A stretch of 64,000 nt of DNA from Pisaster brevispinus (GCA_023634235.1 JAMKCF010000007.1:19970592-20034591); one strand, 5' to 3'; shown: positions 1 to 12,119, counted from the stretch's first letter. Made by a program: numbers and translations. Notes: generated from the letters alone by a model not told the origin.

Positions 1-1148
1 GTACAGACAGGCTCTGGATGTTCAATTACGGGATTCATTGCTGACCACAGACATTGCACATATTCATGTAAATCTATGAATAGAAATATTAGGTACTGTA
101 AAAAACAGAGATTTCTGAGGGAAGATGTCTCATGACTTAGTGTCTGCTGACGTGACAGGAAGCAATTGGAATAAAAGTTTCAGAAATTGTACAAATCTAG
201 CCCAAATGGATAGTCGGTTATTGCTTGAGGCTGTTTAGTGATGCCTCATTAATTTGTAACTGTCCAGCACAGGATGTGAGTCGTAAATGGCCAGAGGAGA
301 TGACCTTTAAAATGACCTCATATCATTTTACTAAATTTATCTCAAAAACGGAGGTAATCATGCAACTATACATCCATAAAAATTTCCACATTATGGTGTT
401 TAGAGGGGAAATGATCGTTTTCAATGGACACACTGTACAACCACCCTGTGTAGATTTCATCAAATTTTGTTTTATCGGGGGGAAAAAAAGAAAAAAAGTG
501 TTTATGTTTTGTATGGGATTTTGTGCTTGTTCACAATTAAGTGTTTTGTTCTGCAATTAAGCAATGATGATTTGGGGATTTCTTTAATGCTGTTTTCTCA
601 ACATTTGAAGTGTTTCAGAAGAAAAACTACATCTGGAGTATTACAGACATAGAGTTTAACCCATTAAGTAATTGACCAGATATCAGGTGGCATTAGCCAT
701 ACTACATCTCTCTCTGTTTTGTGTCTTCAATCAATTTGTCAATCGTTTTGGTTGGGTTCTACAAACTTGCGTCAGTTTTGTCGGTTGCGGTCATCCCCTC
801 TTTATGTACTTGTCTGTGTTGAAGAGCAATTGCTTCGATCCATTTATATCAGAAGATCTTATCAGATGAGCCAGGTATTTTGCCTGTTGTCTTTTAACAA
901 ATATAGACACCGGGCATGCTTTGTAGATTGGTATCGTCATTTATGTATTTGAAGTGCATGTGGTCACTGGGTTTAAGATCAAGATTATCGGAGGGTTTCC
1001 TCTTAAGTAACCATTAAACATGATTTTTGGGGGTAGGTTTTCAGCGTATGTTGCATCTACTATATTGTGCTCGGACTTATGGAGTGTCCAGTTTTGGCAA
1101 CTATAGACCAGTATTGGTACTTTATAATATTTATAAGCAGTGAGCTGT

Positions 1149-1349
1149 CAGGGCTCAATTTCATAGAGCTGCTTTTAGCAGAAAATATTGCTCAACAATT
1201 GTCTGCTATTAAGCAGAAATGTGCAGCATACCTGTGACAAATTGTACATGTGGCATGGTAGTTTGGCTGGTAACCTTATTCTGGTAAGCATAGTTTTGTT
1301 GTGCTTAGCTACTTTTTGTGCTGAAGCAGCTCTATGAAATTGAGCCCTG
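1149..1349. mobile_element. MITE with 26-bp perfect terminal inverted repeats
   Basis: The left end starts CAGGGCTCAATTTCATAGAG and the right end is its exact reverse complement over 26 bases, giving a 201-bp element with no coding capacity. The interior also has partial inner complementarity around GCAGAAA and GCACAAA motifs. This is the architecture of a miniature inverted-repeat DNA transposon. I could not identify an unambiguous target-site duplication in the flanks. A diverged relative lies at 42461-42757. Confidence 0.75.
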
Positions 1350-2020
1350 ATTGGAACTAATCAATATCTTTAAGAACTTGCATGCGTACAAAGTGAACTG
1401 AGGGCTAGAACTCTCAGAACAAATCTTGTTATCAATAGAGGCTTTTGAATGTGAGTAAAGGAGGGCATGGCCTCAGAGCTTCCATAAAGTCCCATGCTTG
1501 AATGTGTGGGCGCATACCTCTTAGTTTACAAATAGTACCAAGGGAAAATAGCAAGCTCTAACCAAAACATTTATTCACAATTTGATTGAATTTACTGCTT
1601 TAGACAGCCAGATATGTGGTATTTGGGTTGCGACTTCAGATCGCATGCAAAACAGTTCTGAATTGTACACTTGAAATATGATGAAATGATTTACAATATC
1701 ATAACCCTGACCCTCAGGTCAGCATACTGCATTCTTGATGAAAAAAAAGCCATTAAACATAAATGTGTTTCACGCGATTTTCCACCTAATTTTTCAAACT
1801 AGTTCTCTCCAGTTGAAACATTTGTAATCTGAGTGTTAGGAAACCTGTCTGCACTTGCCTTATATTGAAAGAGCTTTTTTTTTTTTCCTCTCAGGTTTTA
1901 TGTGTTCATGTTTGTAGAAAGAACATAACACCCCCTCCCCTGAAATAAAGAAAGGTGAATAAAGTTATACAATTTAGTAACAAAATGTGAGTTTATAGGC
2001 CTATATAAAGATATTAATTT

Positions 2021-2148
2021 GGGGTTGAACAAAGAAAAATTGACAGAGCAGGATTTGAACTAGCAACCTTCGGTTTAACATCCTAGTGCTCTACCAGCTG
2101 AGCTATCTAGCCATATGTTTGCGGGTTCCTTATTTTGTCAATATCTTT
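2021..2148 (-). mobile_element. tRNA-derived SINE copy (family A)
   Basis: Read on the minus strand this copy starts near ATTGACAAAATA, then has an A-box-like segment TAGCTCAGCTGGTAGAGCAC and a B-box-like segment GGTTGCTAGTTCAAATCC, and ends with TTTCTTTGTTCAACCCC. The same 5' and 3' flanking words surround the tRNA-like core at 34391-34530 and 34909-35030, which shows a dispersed family rather than a single tRNA gene. The acceptor arms do not pair as in a functional tRNA. Confidence 0.75.
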
Positions 2149-3436
2149 GTTTGGGGTGCTGGTCAGAAGCCAAACAACCGTTAGCTGCCATGTATCCAGG
2201 GATCACACCCAAATTTATGATACAACCTGGGAAGCGGCAGCCAGGGGATCACCTTACGGGGATGCAACTTTTTTATTTCAAATATCAAAACCCTAATGGC
2301 CTGGGCAATTTACCCAATCAGTTTCCCTTGATGGTTCATACTTGGTATATATATAAAGATGTGTAATCAGACCAATATTTCATTGAACATTTCGACTGGC
2401 TCCATCGACTTTTTAGGGTGTGGGCTGGATTAGTATCCTAGAAATTTCCACTCAAGAAACCAATGGATATACAACATGGTACAGGGTGGTGCAGTTGGGA
2501 GGGCACAGGTAAACCTGTAAAGAGAAGTTCCTGCTCTGGTTTGTTTTTTTGTTCACTCTAAAATCGACAACTTGTTTTAGGAGACATTTAGTTTCCTTTC
2601 CTGTTCCGAGTATCCCTGGCCAAGAAGGAAGAGATACCAATCTAGAGATCACTTGTGCTGCACTTCAACCATGGGTCCCGGGGATTTTCTTCTGGCTATT
2701 TCCTGCTGGCCTAGAAAAAAAAACTAGGCATCAATGTAGCCTGACAAATGGATTACCTACCTTACCAAAAGGAAATTAAATTTGCAAGATGTGTAGATTT
2801 TTTGTTCATGTGTTCGGAACACTTTCAACACTTTGGAAATAAATTGTCATGAGGAATAAATCACCCACTTGTAAGGTAGTGATGATTGTAAGTGTCCAGG
2901 TGACTTAGTTTTGGTTGAACAGAATGTTGTCAAAATACTTTGAATTATCAAATTTAAGTGTAACATAAATTGTAGGTTATGTAAATGTTTATTTAAAATG
3001 AAATAAACATTACAGGTTTTTTTCTTTTTCTGCAAGAACATTGCAGCTGGAAGGTGAGAACATCACCCATAGGTGATTTCTTTGTAGTCAAAATAACCTG
3101 GCAAGATATTCATAGCCTGAAAAGTCTATTAAAGTCTGCACATGCCTATACATGGGTCAGCTCTTGTACTTAAACAATTGTTGCTACTTTTTTTCAAGGA
3201 TCAAATATCAATATGCCTGCAAAACCAAGTTGTGTAAACAACATTGTTCTAAATAAAGTGAGCTCACCCAATGTGATGTTTTTCATGAAGGTGTTTTACA
3301 GACTTCACATTTATAAAATGCTGACCATAACTAAGGCATTGAATATCATAATGACATAGATATTGTAAATTCCACTGAATTTCACCGTCTATGAATACGG
3401 ACCTTACCATTCATACGCCACAAATCCAACTGTTCT

Positions 3437-4870
3437 CCTTGTTCTATGGTTATATACCCTAGAACTATACATGTAGATATACCCTTGTTCTATGGATTAT
3501 ATACCCTTGTTCTATGGTTATATACCCTTTTTCTATGGATATGTACCCTTGTTCGATGGATATATACCCTTGTTCTATGGATATATACCCTTGTTCAATG
3601 GATATATATCCTTGTTCTATGGATTTATACCCTTGTTCTATGGATAATGTACCCTTGTTCGATGGATATATACCCTTGTTCAATGGATATATACCCTTGT
3701 TCAATGGATATATACCCTTGTTCTATGGATATGTACCCTTGTTCAATGGATATATACCCTTGTTCTATGGATATGTACCCTTGTTCAATGGATATATACC
3801 CTTGTTCTATGGATATGTACCCTTGTTCAATGGATATATACCCTTGTTCTGTGGTTGTATACCCTTGTTCAATGGATATATACCCTTGTTCAATGGATAT
3901 ATACCCTTGTTCTATGGATATATACCCTTGTTCTATGGATATGTACCCTTGTTCAATGGATATATACCCTTGTTCTGTGGTTGTATACCCTTGTTCAATG
4001 GATATATACCCTTGTTCAATGGATATATACCCTTGTTCAATGGATATATACCCTTGTTCTATGGATATGTACCCTTGTTCAATGGATATATACCCTTGTT
4101 CTGTGGTTGTATACCCTTGTTCAATGGATATATACCCTTGTTCAATGGATATATACCCTTGTTCAATGGATATATACCCTTGTTCTATGGATATGTACCC
4201 TTGTTCTATGGATATATACCCTTGTTCTATGGATATATACCCTTGTTCTATGGATATGTACCCTTGTTCAATGGATATATACCCTTGTTCAATGGATATA
4301 TACCCTTGTTCAATGGATATATACCCTTGTTCTATGGATATGTACCCTTGTTCAATGGATATATACCCTTGTTCTATGGATAATGTACCCTTGTTCTATG
4401 GATATATACCCTTGTTCTATGGATATATACCCTTGTTCAATGGATATATACCCTTGTTCAATGGATATATATCCTTGTTCTATGGTTGTATACCCTTGTT
4501 CTGTGGTTGTATACCCTTGTTCTGTGGATTTATACCCTTGTTCTATGGATATATACCCTTGTTCTATGGATATATACCCTTGTTCTATGGATATATACCC
4601 TTGTTCAATGGATATATACCCTTGTTCAATGGATATATACCCTTGTTCTATGGATATATACCCTTGTTCTATGGATATATACCCTTGTTCTATGGATATA
4701 TACCCTTGTTCAATGGATATATACCCTTGTTCTATGGATATATACCCTTGTTCTATGGATATATAACCTTGTTCAATGGATATGTACCCTTGTTCTATGG
4801 ATATGTACCCTTGTTCTATGGTTGTATACCCTTGTTCTGTGGATTTATACCCTTGTTCCATGGATCTACA
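3437..4870. repeat. Minisatellite, about 68 copies of a 21-bp unit with higher-order structure
   Basis: Roughly 1.43 kb consist of head-to-tail 21-bp units built on TACCCTTGTTCTATGGATA plus two bases. The units fall into subtypes at a few positions (CTATGG or CAATGG; GATATA or GATATG; GTGGTTGTA; GGATTTATA). The rare GTGGTTGTA subtype recurs at 3849, 3975 and 4101, exactly 126 bp apart, so six-unit blocks were duplicated together. A 22-bp variant with GGATAATGTACCC occurs near 3641 and 4379 and shifts the phase. Because 21 is divisible by three and the consensus lacks stops in most frames, long open frames on both strands are a by-product and not evidence for a gene. Confidence 0.95.
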
Positions 4871-4916
4871 CTCTGTGCTTAGTGTATGACTTCACCATCA
4901 TGGGATAGTGAGAGCC

Positions 4917-5380
4917 CCCTGTTTCCCCATAGGACTGTAGGACAGATACACCACCTGCTGGCATCCCCAGACATCTCATCACCTTACACTCCACTACATT
5001 AAGCCTCTAGAGTGGAAAGAGAGGCAACCCATCCAGACTCACTAATTTCCTCGTTTCCTGAGCCATTTACAAAAATAGGTGAATATGGCGGTGGCAGGCG
5101 CCATCGTGGAGCCCCTAAGAAGCCCCAAGTGTCCAGCGTTCCACAAGGCTTGGTGATCCCTGTCAAGGGAGAGATGGGTTTTTTGGCCGCGCTTGGTTTG
5201 CTCCATGGCGGAGGGCCAAGTAAAGGTTGGGGCAGCGTGTTCGCTGACTGTCAGATCTCGTATTCCCCAGGGGAGGGGGTGCTTCGCAGGCTTTGTGGGC
5301 TTTGCTGGCCAGCCATCTTCAGTTGCATCTGGAGTTTATTAAGGCTGAATGAAGCCGAAGCCTTAGGGAGGCCATGAGTC
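4917..5380. other. GC-richer unique segment with no assigned function
   Basis: This block after the minisatellite is visibly richer in G and C than its surroundings and has a 121-codon plus-strand open frame from 5012. The translated product shows no domain I recognise and no clear splice acceptor and donor pair that would join it to AHR. A short inverted repeat ATGGCG / CGCCAT lies near 5084-5104. It could be a regulatory element, an untranslated exon or an old repeat. Confidence 0.3.
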
Positions 5381-6906
5381 AATATCTTATCGGTGTTTTA
5401 GGAGCTTGCTTACCCCCGGACCTGTCAGGTTTGAGAGTGACTTAGAGTGAGGGGAAAGAGAAAGGGAAGTGAAAAGTCAACGGCTGTGTGGCCATGGGAA
5501 ATGGGAAGTTTATATTTGTTGGTCAGGGGTGCAAAAGTTTCCAAACAGAGGGTGTTAAGAACTACAATCATAAGAATAGTTAAAGGGTGCACCACTTCCT
5601 GTTTCATTTTGTTTCAGCTGCACTTATCTCTATAGTAGTGTACATGTACGGACCTGGGGATTGTGTACATGTATATTGTATATCTGTAGTATACAGTACT
5701 ACATTTTTTCAAAATGTTTTGGAATCAAAGTTGGTTCCATGAGAGGCTGGCAACTTTAATAATAAGCTGTAGATATTGATTTGTATGAACAAAGTACATA
5801 CACCCCGGAATTGCTCTTCAGTATTAACTTGTGTGTAGTCAGCTATAATTTTCACTTGTAAATGAGATAAACATGTATTACACATTTACCTGAATATATG
5901 GTCCACTTTCCTTTTGTACAGATGTTAAGCTACATCTAACCGAAATCCAGATCCAATACCCATGTTCCCCAGATGTTGCAAACATGCACACACAGCACCC
6001 CCAACCAATACAAACCCTTCTCTATATTTTTCCATCCCTGAACTTGTAATTTTCCAACCTGTGCATGGCATACATTTAGATACATGTAAATGAAGTTAGG
6101 AATTACAGAGAAAGTCAAGGTTAACATCAACGGAAGTCACGTTCAGTCCCAGTCAACATTTGTGTAACTTCGAATATACGGTATTGTGAATTGGTAATTG
6201 TTCACCAGGTTTCGTGTTCATGCATAGTGCTTTCAAATAGTTGTGCACAATGCAGTGGGTTGGCTACAAAGTTCACATGTATGTTATTGTGATAAATGAT
6301 GACCCAATTAGACAAAAGTACCACCCCAGGTACCATTAAGAAGAAAACAAAATCAATTTTTCATTATTGCAACAGCAGTTGCTTAATATGTGTAACAGCA
6401 GTTCACACACGTGCGCAGTACATTATTTTAAATGCAATGTTTTACAGCAAAGTGCCCATGTTGTGTCCAAACTGTACATGTGTGCAGACACATGTCTTTG
6501 TATATTTGTACAAGTTCGTCCCAAGCTTAGCTTTTCAGAAGACGGAAGGGGTATATGGTCCACTACTCTTTACAATAACATGATTTTTTTCAGTGATGCC
6601 AAAGTTATTACTTTCTGCTCAATACATAAAATAACACAGAGGTGAATTTTATTTTAGAAATAATCTATGTTGGTTAAAGGTAGTAGGGTCATGCTTTAGT
6701 AATGACCCCCCCCCAAAAAAAAATAAACAAAAAAAAATATGTATGCGCCCAAAAGCCTACTTGTTATAAGGATATTAATGGTAGAAAGCATCCTGTGAAA
6801 TGATTTCATCTGAAGTGCCCCTGTTCATTAGAAATCAATGATAGTATTTTGACAAATTTTAATCTTCAAAGATCACCTAATGGTGACTTTTGGAGATTTA
6901 AATACA

Positions 6907-6942
6907 CTAGCGGGATGCCGCGCTTCGCGCGGCACCCGCTAG
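6907..6942. repeat. Strong GC-rich hairpin with a tight TTC loop
   Basis: CTAGCGGG, a single A, then TGCCGCGC, is followed by a three-base loop and GCGCGGCA and CCCGCTAG. The arms are fully complementary apart from one bulged base over 36 nt. It stands out against the AT-rich context and looks like a transposon terminus or a self-complementary repeat; no partner copy was seen in the window. Confidence 0.7.
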
Positions 6943-8163
6943 ATGGGAGCGATTCTTGCGTATAAAATGCTGCAAATTTAATGTGGGGTGAGGGGGGTAA
7001 CACTCAGAGGTAATCATTTTGTAGAATTGGCTCGGTAACGGTAGATAATATCGGTACGCAATGTTGTTTTGTCTTATGATAAAATTGTGACCATGCAAAA
7101 GATGTTGAGTGGGGTAGAAAAAAAGCGCCTGCCCTCCTCACCATTCTCGTCCCCTTTCTCCAACTACGAAGCATAATTTGGGGGTGTATGGCCGGAGTTG
7201 AGTTGTAATATTGGGGAAGGATGTACTTTGCAATGATGCATGCTTGGCATGATCATTTTGTAGGTATTTTCATGATGTTAAAACTTGTGTTGAGCGACTA
7301 ACATAATGTCTAAGCCATCCACTGGTTTTTTTGTATGGAAATTACGCTTCTGTGCTCCTGTATTTATTTGTTACTTGATATCCTTTTTTCTTTAATTCTT
7401 TATTTCTTTGTTTCTCTTTATCTTTATTTGTTAAAAGTGTCTTTGTTTCTACACCTTTTCTATATCCGTGTTTTGCCGTTTGTTTCTTTGCATCATAAAT
7501 GTACTTTTAATTACCTTCTCAGTATATTTCGGTTTTTCTGTATGTCTTTATTTCTGCATTTTTGTGTTTTCTGAGTTGTTTTTTGTCTTGTTATTTCTTT
7601 GTTTGTTCATTTGCAGGGCAACGTGTCCCCACTAATGCCGGCCATGACTACATACTGCTTGTCTTTATTTTATGTTGTTATTAAGTAAATGAGTAAGCAA
7701 TTTATCAATTTATGAAAGAAATAATAGAGGAGAAACATATAAGGGGACATAGGAGGCCATGTCAATCTAAAAAAAATTACCTGGATGACAAAGTTTTATT
7801 AATAGAAATGTGCAGTATCCTTATAAATATGGAATTGTTTTCCCCGTACTTTCGAGCATAATTTTAATTTAATTATCTCAGTCATTGTTGAATTAATTTT
7901 ATTCACTGCACTTGGTATTTCCCCGCCAGTTGACTAAGTGTCGTTCTCGAGTCCTACAAAAACATAACATACTGCTATTACACACGTATTTATTTGGCAA
8001 AACCCCCCATCTTTGTTTTGAATGTGCCAAATTTATCCCCACAAATCATCTGACCCTCACGCAAGCTCCGCTAGCTACAGACTAAATAACCCCGCCGCAA
8101 AATAAAACATGCGTGACTGGTATGAACCACGCTAGGGCCGACCAATGCGGTGCTTTCGCGGAA

Positions 8164-8467
8164 GACGTCGGAACACTAACGCAGACCCCAACCATCCCAT
8201 TTTCGCGGTCGTAACCAATAACTGTTTCGGTTGAATTGGCCATTGGTTAATCACCGGCCAAAGACCGAAACAGTTATTGGTTACAGCCGCGAAAACGCAC
8301 CCAATAATGGCCGACCAATTGCCGACCAATGCGGGTACCCGGCTGCCGCTGCACACAATCGCGGTCAGATGTTGGAACACCAACGCAGACCCCAACCCAT
8401 GCGGGCATGCGGCCACCGCTGCACACAATCGCAGTCAGACGTCGGAACACCATTGCAGACCCCAATC
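8164..8467 (+). repeat. Three direct repeats of about 30 bp
   Basis: GACGTCGGAACACTAACGCA at 8164, a variant starting GATGTTGGAACACC at 8368 and one starting GACGTCGGAACACC at 8438 each continue into GCAGACCCCAA. The last two are 70 bp apart and share the preceding CCGCTGCACACAATCGC word, so they form a 70-bp tandem duplication. The GACGTC core resembles half of a CRE site. Confidence 0.8.
8201..8294. repeat. 30-bp inverted repeat around a 34-nt loop
   Basis: The left arm 8201-8230 ends GTAACCAATAACTGTTTCGG and the right arm 8265-8294 begins CCGAAACAGTTATTGGTTAC. The arms match at 28 of 30 positions. Each arm carries one CCAAT box, in opposite orientations, and the loop holds ATTGG words as well. 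Confidence 0.85.
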
Positions 8468-8536
8468 CACGGGTACCCCGACATCGACCCCAGGACGCAT
8501 CAACTCAGTAGGGTGCGGGCGCCAGTCGACGTAAAA

Positions 8537-8631
8537 AGATGGCGCACTTCTAATCCAAGATGGCGTGCTTCTAATCCAAGACGGCGCGCTTCCAATCCAA
8601 GATGGCGCTCTTCTAATCCAAGATGGCGATT
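8537..8631 (+). repeat. 21-bp tandem array with AAGATGGCG cores
   Basis: Four full units and one partial unit begin at 8537, 8558, 8579, 8600 and 8621, each opening with AGATGGCG or AGACGGCG and closing with TAATCCA or CAATCCA. AAGATGGCG is the core of the consensus known for the zinc-finger factor YY1. Binding is an inference from the motif alone. Confidence 0.8.
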
Positions 8632-9949
8632 TAACGATCATTATAGTATAGATGTGGTGAATGTTTGTGAATGCTGCGGCCAGAGATGTAGTTAATACTC
8701 ACTGTCACCACACTTTAGTTTCATCAAAAGTACACTTGATGCCCTACCATCAGTTAATTATGTTTTTAAGGTTGGGTATACCTTTGGTAAATACTCAAAC
8801 TTTGAGAAAAGATTTCCTTCTAAGGAATGTTGTTTTTAGAGAAGGATTTTTAAAAATTTCAATCTGAGAAACAAATGGATTATTCTTCCTCGCTGGACAT
8901 AACTGCTCCAGATTTTTTGCAATATCTAAAAAATGCTACCACCTTTTGAAATGAATTTTCACAGGTTAGTTGTATTGTATACATTTATGTAGGATCAAAA
9001 AAATTGAACGTTTCCAAAAACCTAAGGTACACTTTGACCTGAAACATACAAATGTATCATGTAGCTTTTGTCAGTGTATTATATCTTGTTCTGTTGTTTT
9101 CATTCTGTTTTGCTGTTGTATTTTTTCCCAATGAAAATCCCTCACAAGCTCTGCTTTTTGGATCTTGCCTCTACTGATAGTATTTTCCTTTAGATGTTAA
9201 CACTGTTTGTAAAGTGGAAATAAATGATAAATTGAATTGAACTGCAGCAATCAAATGAAATGGTGATATGCATAAGCTTACCTATCAAGATTTTTTTGTC
9301 TTGAAAATACATTTTTTTGAGTATACTGGCTTTAACCTCAACCTACTTTCCAGATACTATTATTTTTTTCTATGGTCCATAAGTGTGTCAACTGCAAACA
9401 ATTTGAGACCAATTTCCGACAGCTTGGAAAGGGAGGGCATGATTTACAAAAAAACTCCATTTATCATGTTAACAGTGTCCTACTTCTGAAGTGGTTCCAT
9501 TTTGGTTATCTTCTGAGTAGCTTAATAGCATTGTGTTTTTCATTGTCTGGTTTTTTGTTGAATGTGCCAACAAAAATAATCTGCGATAGACGTTTTTATG
9601 TGGCCTAACCTAGTTGTGCCTTTTAAAGCTTTTATTGTCACCCCTGGTCATTGGGTAAAGTGTTAAATCACACCTGGGGGAGGAATGACTCTGCTGAGGT
9701 CACGCCCAGATGAAAATGAAATGGCATGGCGGTAGTGTTGAATGAATTTCATATGGGATTAAGTCATGGACCAATCAAACTAATGGGTATGTGTCTCACC
9801 ATTGTGTCAATGCACAAGGGGGGAGGGCACTATTTTTCTAGGGGGGCACTTGCGGCCAATTAGGATCAAGGGCCATAGTCTACGCAATGACTGATATGAC
9901 CCTTTTTAGCGCTGTTGTTACGCTGTTATTTGTTATCAGGTGTTCTTAT

Positions 9950-10325
9950 TTGAAAGAAAATTGGGGTGGGATGGAGGGGGGGGGGGCATGGACATCAATT
10001 GAAGCCCCTCTATTTTAGGCAACTGCACTCAAGGTAGAACAAATCTACAGCTTGAACTTAGCTTAGGTTCCACCAATGTTTGAAGACGATAGTTTAGTAA
10101 AAGTGTATTCATGTAATTATTTCAATTTGCGATCGCAGTTTGGAAGAAAATTGGCGGGTGGTAGGCCCTATGGGGTGGGGGCTCGGATATCGATTGAGGG
10201 CTCCCCCCCTTTTACGCCACTGTACTCAAGGTAGAACAAATCTACTGGTTCTGAGCTTGAACTTTGTTTAGTTTCCGCCACTGTTTAAAGACGGTAGTTG
10301 ATAATTTCATGTAATTGTTTCAATT
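9950..10325 (+). repeat. Diverged tandem duplication, unit about 190 bp
   Basis: Two adjacent copies share GAAGAAAATTGG or GAAAGAAAATTGG at 9952 and 10142, then a G-rich run, CACTCAAGGTAGAACAAATC and TCATGTAATT with TTTCAATTT. They differ by substitutions and small indels, so the duplication is not recent. No coding potential is visible. Confidence 0.7.
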
Positions 10326-11641
10326 TATGGGAACATAACTGTTGATTAGAATGCGATCAGATTTTGTGTATTTGAGAAAATTTAGTGAATATTTACGTAC
10401 GAAACTAAAGAATTATAAAGCATATTTCCTCCCCTATTGGATTGGTTTTTCTGAGTTGAGGTGCAAAGCCTTCTATTTCTTCTCTGTACTGTACTTCCCC
10501 CCACCTGTGCTCTTAACTTAAAGTTCTTTTAAATTAAAACCCAATGTCAAAGTTACTTGGCATTTCTTCTAGACAAAAATTGCACTTCCTTTTTCCATCC
10601 TATCTTATTCCACCACCCATCACTCTCTGCAATGCCCTCTTGAATTGTCTGGTCTGGTCGGGTGCCACCCCTTTCCTGATACATGTATCACGGAGCCACA
10701 TTAATCACATAGGCCTTGTGATGGGATCTTCACACACTTAACCGCTTTCTCACGGCTATCCAGGAATATTAAAAGTAGGTCGAGGACGTGATTGTAATTA
10801 AAAGGAATCACAAGTGCTTAACCGATTAAACTTTGATTACTGTGCTCCAGTTTTGTCTGGTTTTGTGTTTTGAAAGTGTTTTGTTTAGTTGGAATGCTTA
10901 TTGGAATAAGAATTAAAGGGAAAAAGTTGTCACACTGTACTGCATGCTTGACTATTTTGAGGGTCTTTGCAATGTTCAAATTGCTACTTACTATTATGAT
11001 TATTTTAGTAAGTTACTTCTAGTAGCCAAATAGTCTTTCTCCATAGAAAACCTCCATTCATGATCCACTAGACAACAAAATCTTACTCATTCAGCTGGTT
11101 TGTGTTAAGTGAATGCTTCATATGCTACTTATCCGACATGATTTGGCAAAAATTGTTAATTCTCTTCCTTACAATATAAGAAATGATGTTGTCAATACCT
11201 CTGGAGGAACAGTTAGTGCGAAACATCTCAGGGAGTCATATTTGTCTAAGTATGAGATATTTGTGTGTATGAAACTTAATTGTTATTCCTGTCTACAATC
11301 GGCAAGCAAGTAATTTGGTTTAATTTATGCAGAAAACTGTAATATGATTTTACTGTATTGTGTTCCAAATTACTTTCACTGGACATTATGTACTCTTTCC
11401 ATGTTGGAAAAACTGTAGAGAATATGTGGTTGTTGACTGCAGTTCTGGGTGCTCCTACCACAGAAGGCCAGTCCTTCTCAGGATGCTACTCTCCTTCATA
11501 CTCTATTTTTGTGTTGTATTTCATCTTTAGTTATCATGTATTGATATGTGTGGGTTTCACCAACCAGTTCATGAATTTATGACTGAAAATAAACAAACAC
11601 AAATTTCTGAGTGATAGTGAAGGCGAGATTCAAATTCTATG

Positions 11642-11784
11642 TAAAGCCCAGTTCATAATTCACGCGAAAAGCGAAAACAAGGCAAATGTTCTTGCATCAC
11701 AATTGGAAAACAGGGCATACTGATTATTGCGTCACCAAAATTTGCTTTGCATTTGCTTTCACGTGAAGTAAAAGCTGGGCTTAA
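11642..11784. mobile_element. Short MITE-like element
   Basis: The left end AAGCCCAGTTCATAATTCAC is approximately the reverse complement of the right end, which reads TTTCACGTGAAGTAAAAGC then TGGGCTTAA. The terminal 8-9 bases are exact and the next 20 are about three-quarters matched. There is no open frame. The size and terminal inverted repeats suit an old MITE. Confidence 0.55.
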
Positions 11785-12119
11785 CAGTTCCATTGCACAA
11801 AATGTTACAACATAAATGATGTTAAAAGCTTGACTAGGCGACCTTTGATATAAGTCTCTTTGCATAAGCATATTTTGTTAACCTTCCAAAAATATTTTTA
11901 AGGTTGCTTTTCTAAATAATAATCTTTGAGCAGTTACTTTCATTATTTCATAGGAGTTAATTTCTATGATGTTAATTTTTGCAGACTTTGCAATAACATG
12001 CACACTTTTCCTTGTTCCTTGTTGGTGTGTTTTAACAGACATTCAAACTTAGGACAGTTTATTCACTCTGATTGGTCGAGAGGAGATCACATGGCCATGT
12101 AAATGTGGGATATAAGCAC

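Larger units (their letters stand above)
8080..8650. promoter_or_regulatory. CpG-rich block with CCAAT boxes, inverted and direct repeats
   Basis: In contrast to the flanks, this roughly 570-bp block is full of CG dinucleotides. It contains repeated CCAAT/ATTGG words (for example GACCAATGCGG near 8140 and 8323), a 30-bp inverted repeat (8201-8294), a direct repeat present three times (8164, 8368, 8438) and a 21-bp tandem array (8537-8631). This suits a CpG-island-like promoter or enhancer, possibly an alternative upstream AHR promoter, but a GC-rich repeat cluster explains it equally well. The 154-codon open frame across it is treated as spurious. Confidence 0.4.

Noticed and set aside
2041..2112. 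Functional minus-strand tRNA gene
   Set aside because: The same flanking sequences occur at two other loci, which marks it as part of a SINE family; the stems are imperfect.
3446..4882. Open frames of up to 478 codons on both strands with YPCSMDI, IPLFYGY and IEQGY-type repeats
   Set aside because: They follow from a 21-bp repeat whose unit is divisible by three and lacks stops in five of six frames. Being open in many frames at once is not evidence for coding, and there is no splice or start context.
5012..5377. 121-codon open frame after the minisatellite as a possible AHR 5' exon
   Set aside because: It has no bHLH similarity and no convincing acceptor/donor pair with phase matching the 19447 exon. 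Kept only as a GC-richer segment.
8108..8116. Xenobiotic response element (GCGTG core) as AHR autoregulation site
   Set aside because: Only the five-base core is present (ATGCGTGAC). The preceding base does not fit the TNGCGTG consensus, and such a short match is expected by chance.
8231..8695. 154-codon plus-strand open frame in the CpG-rich block
   Set aside because: It is made of internal direct and inverted repeats plus the 21-bp array, with overlapping open frames on the other strand and no recognisable domain.
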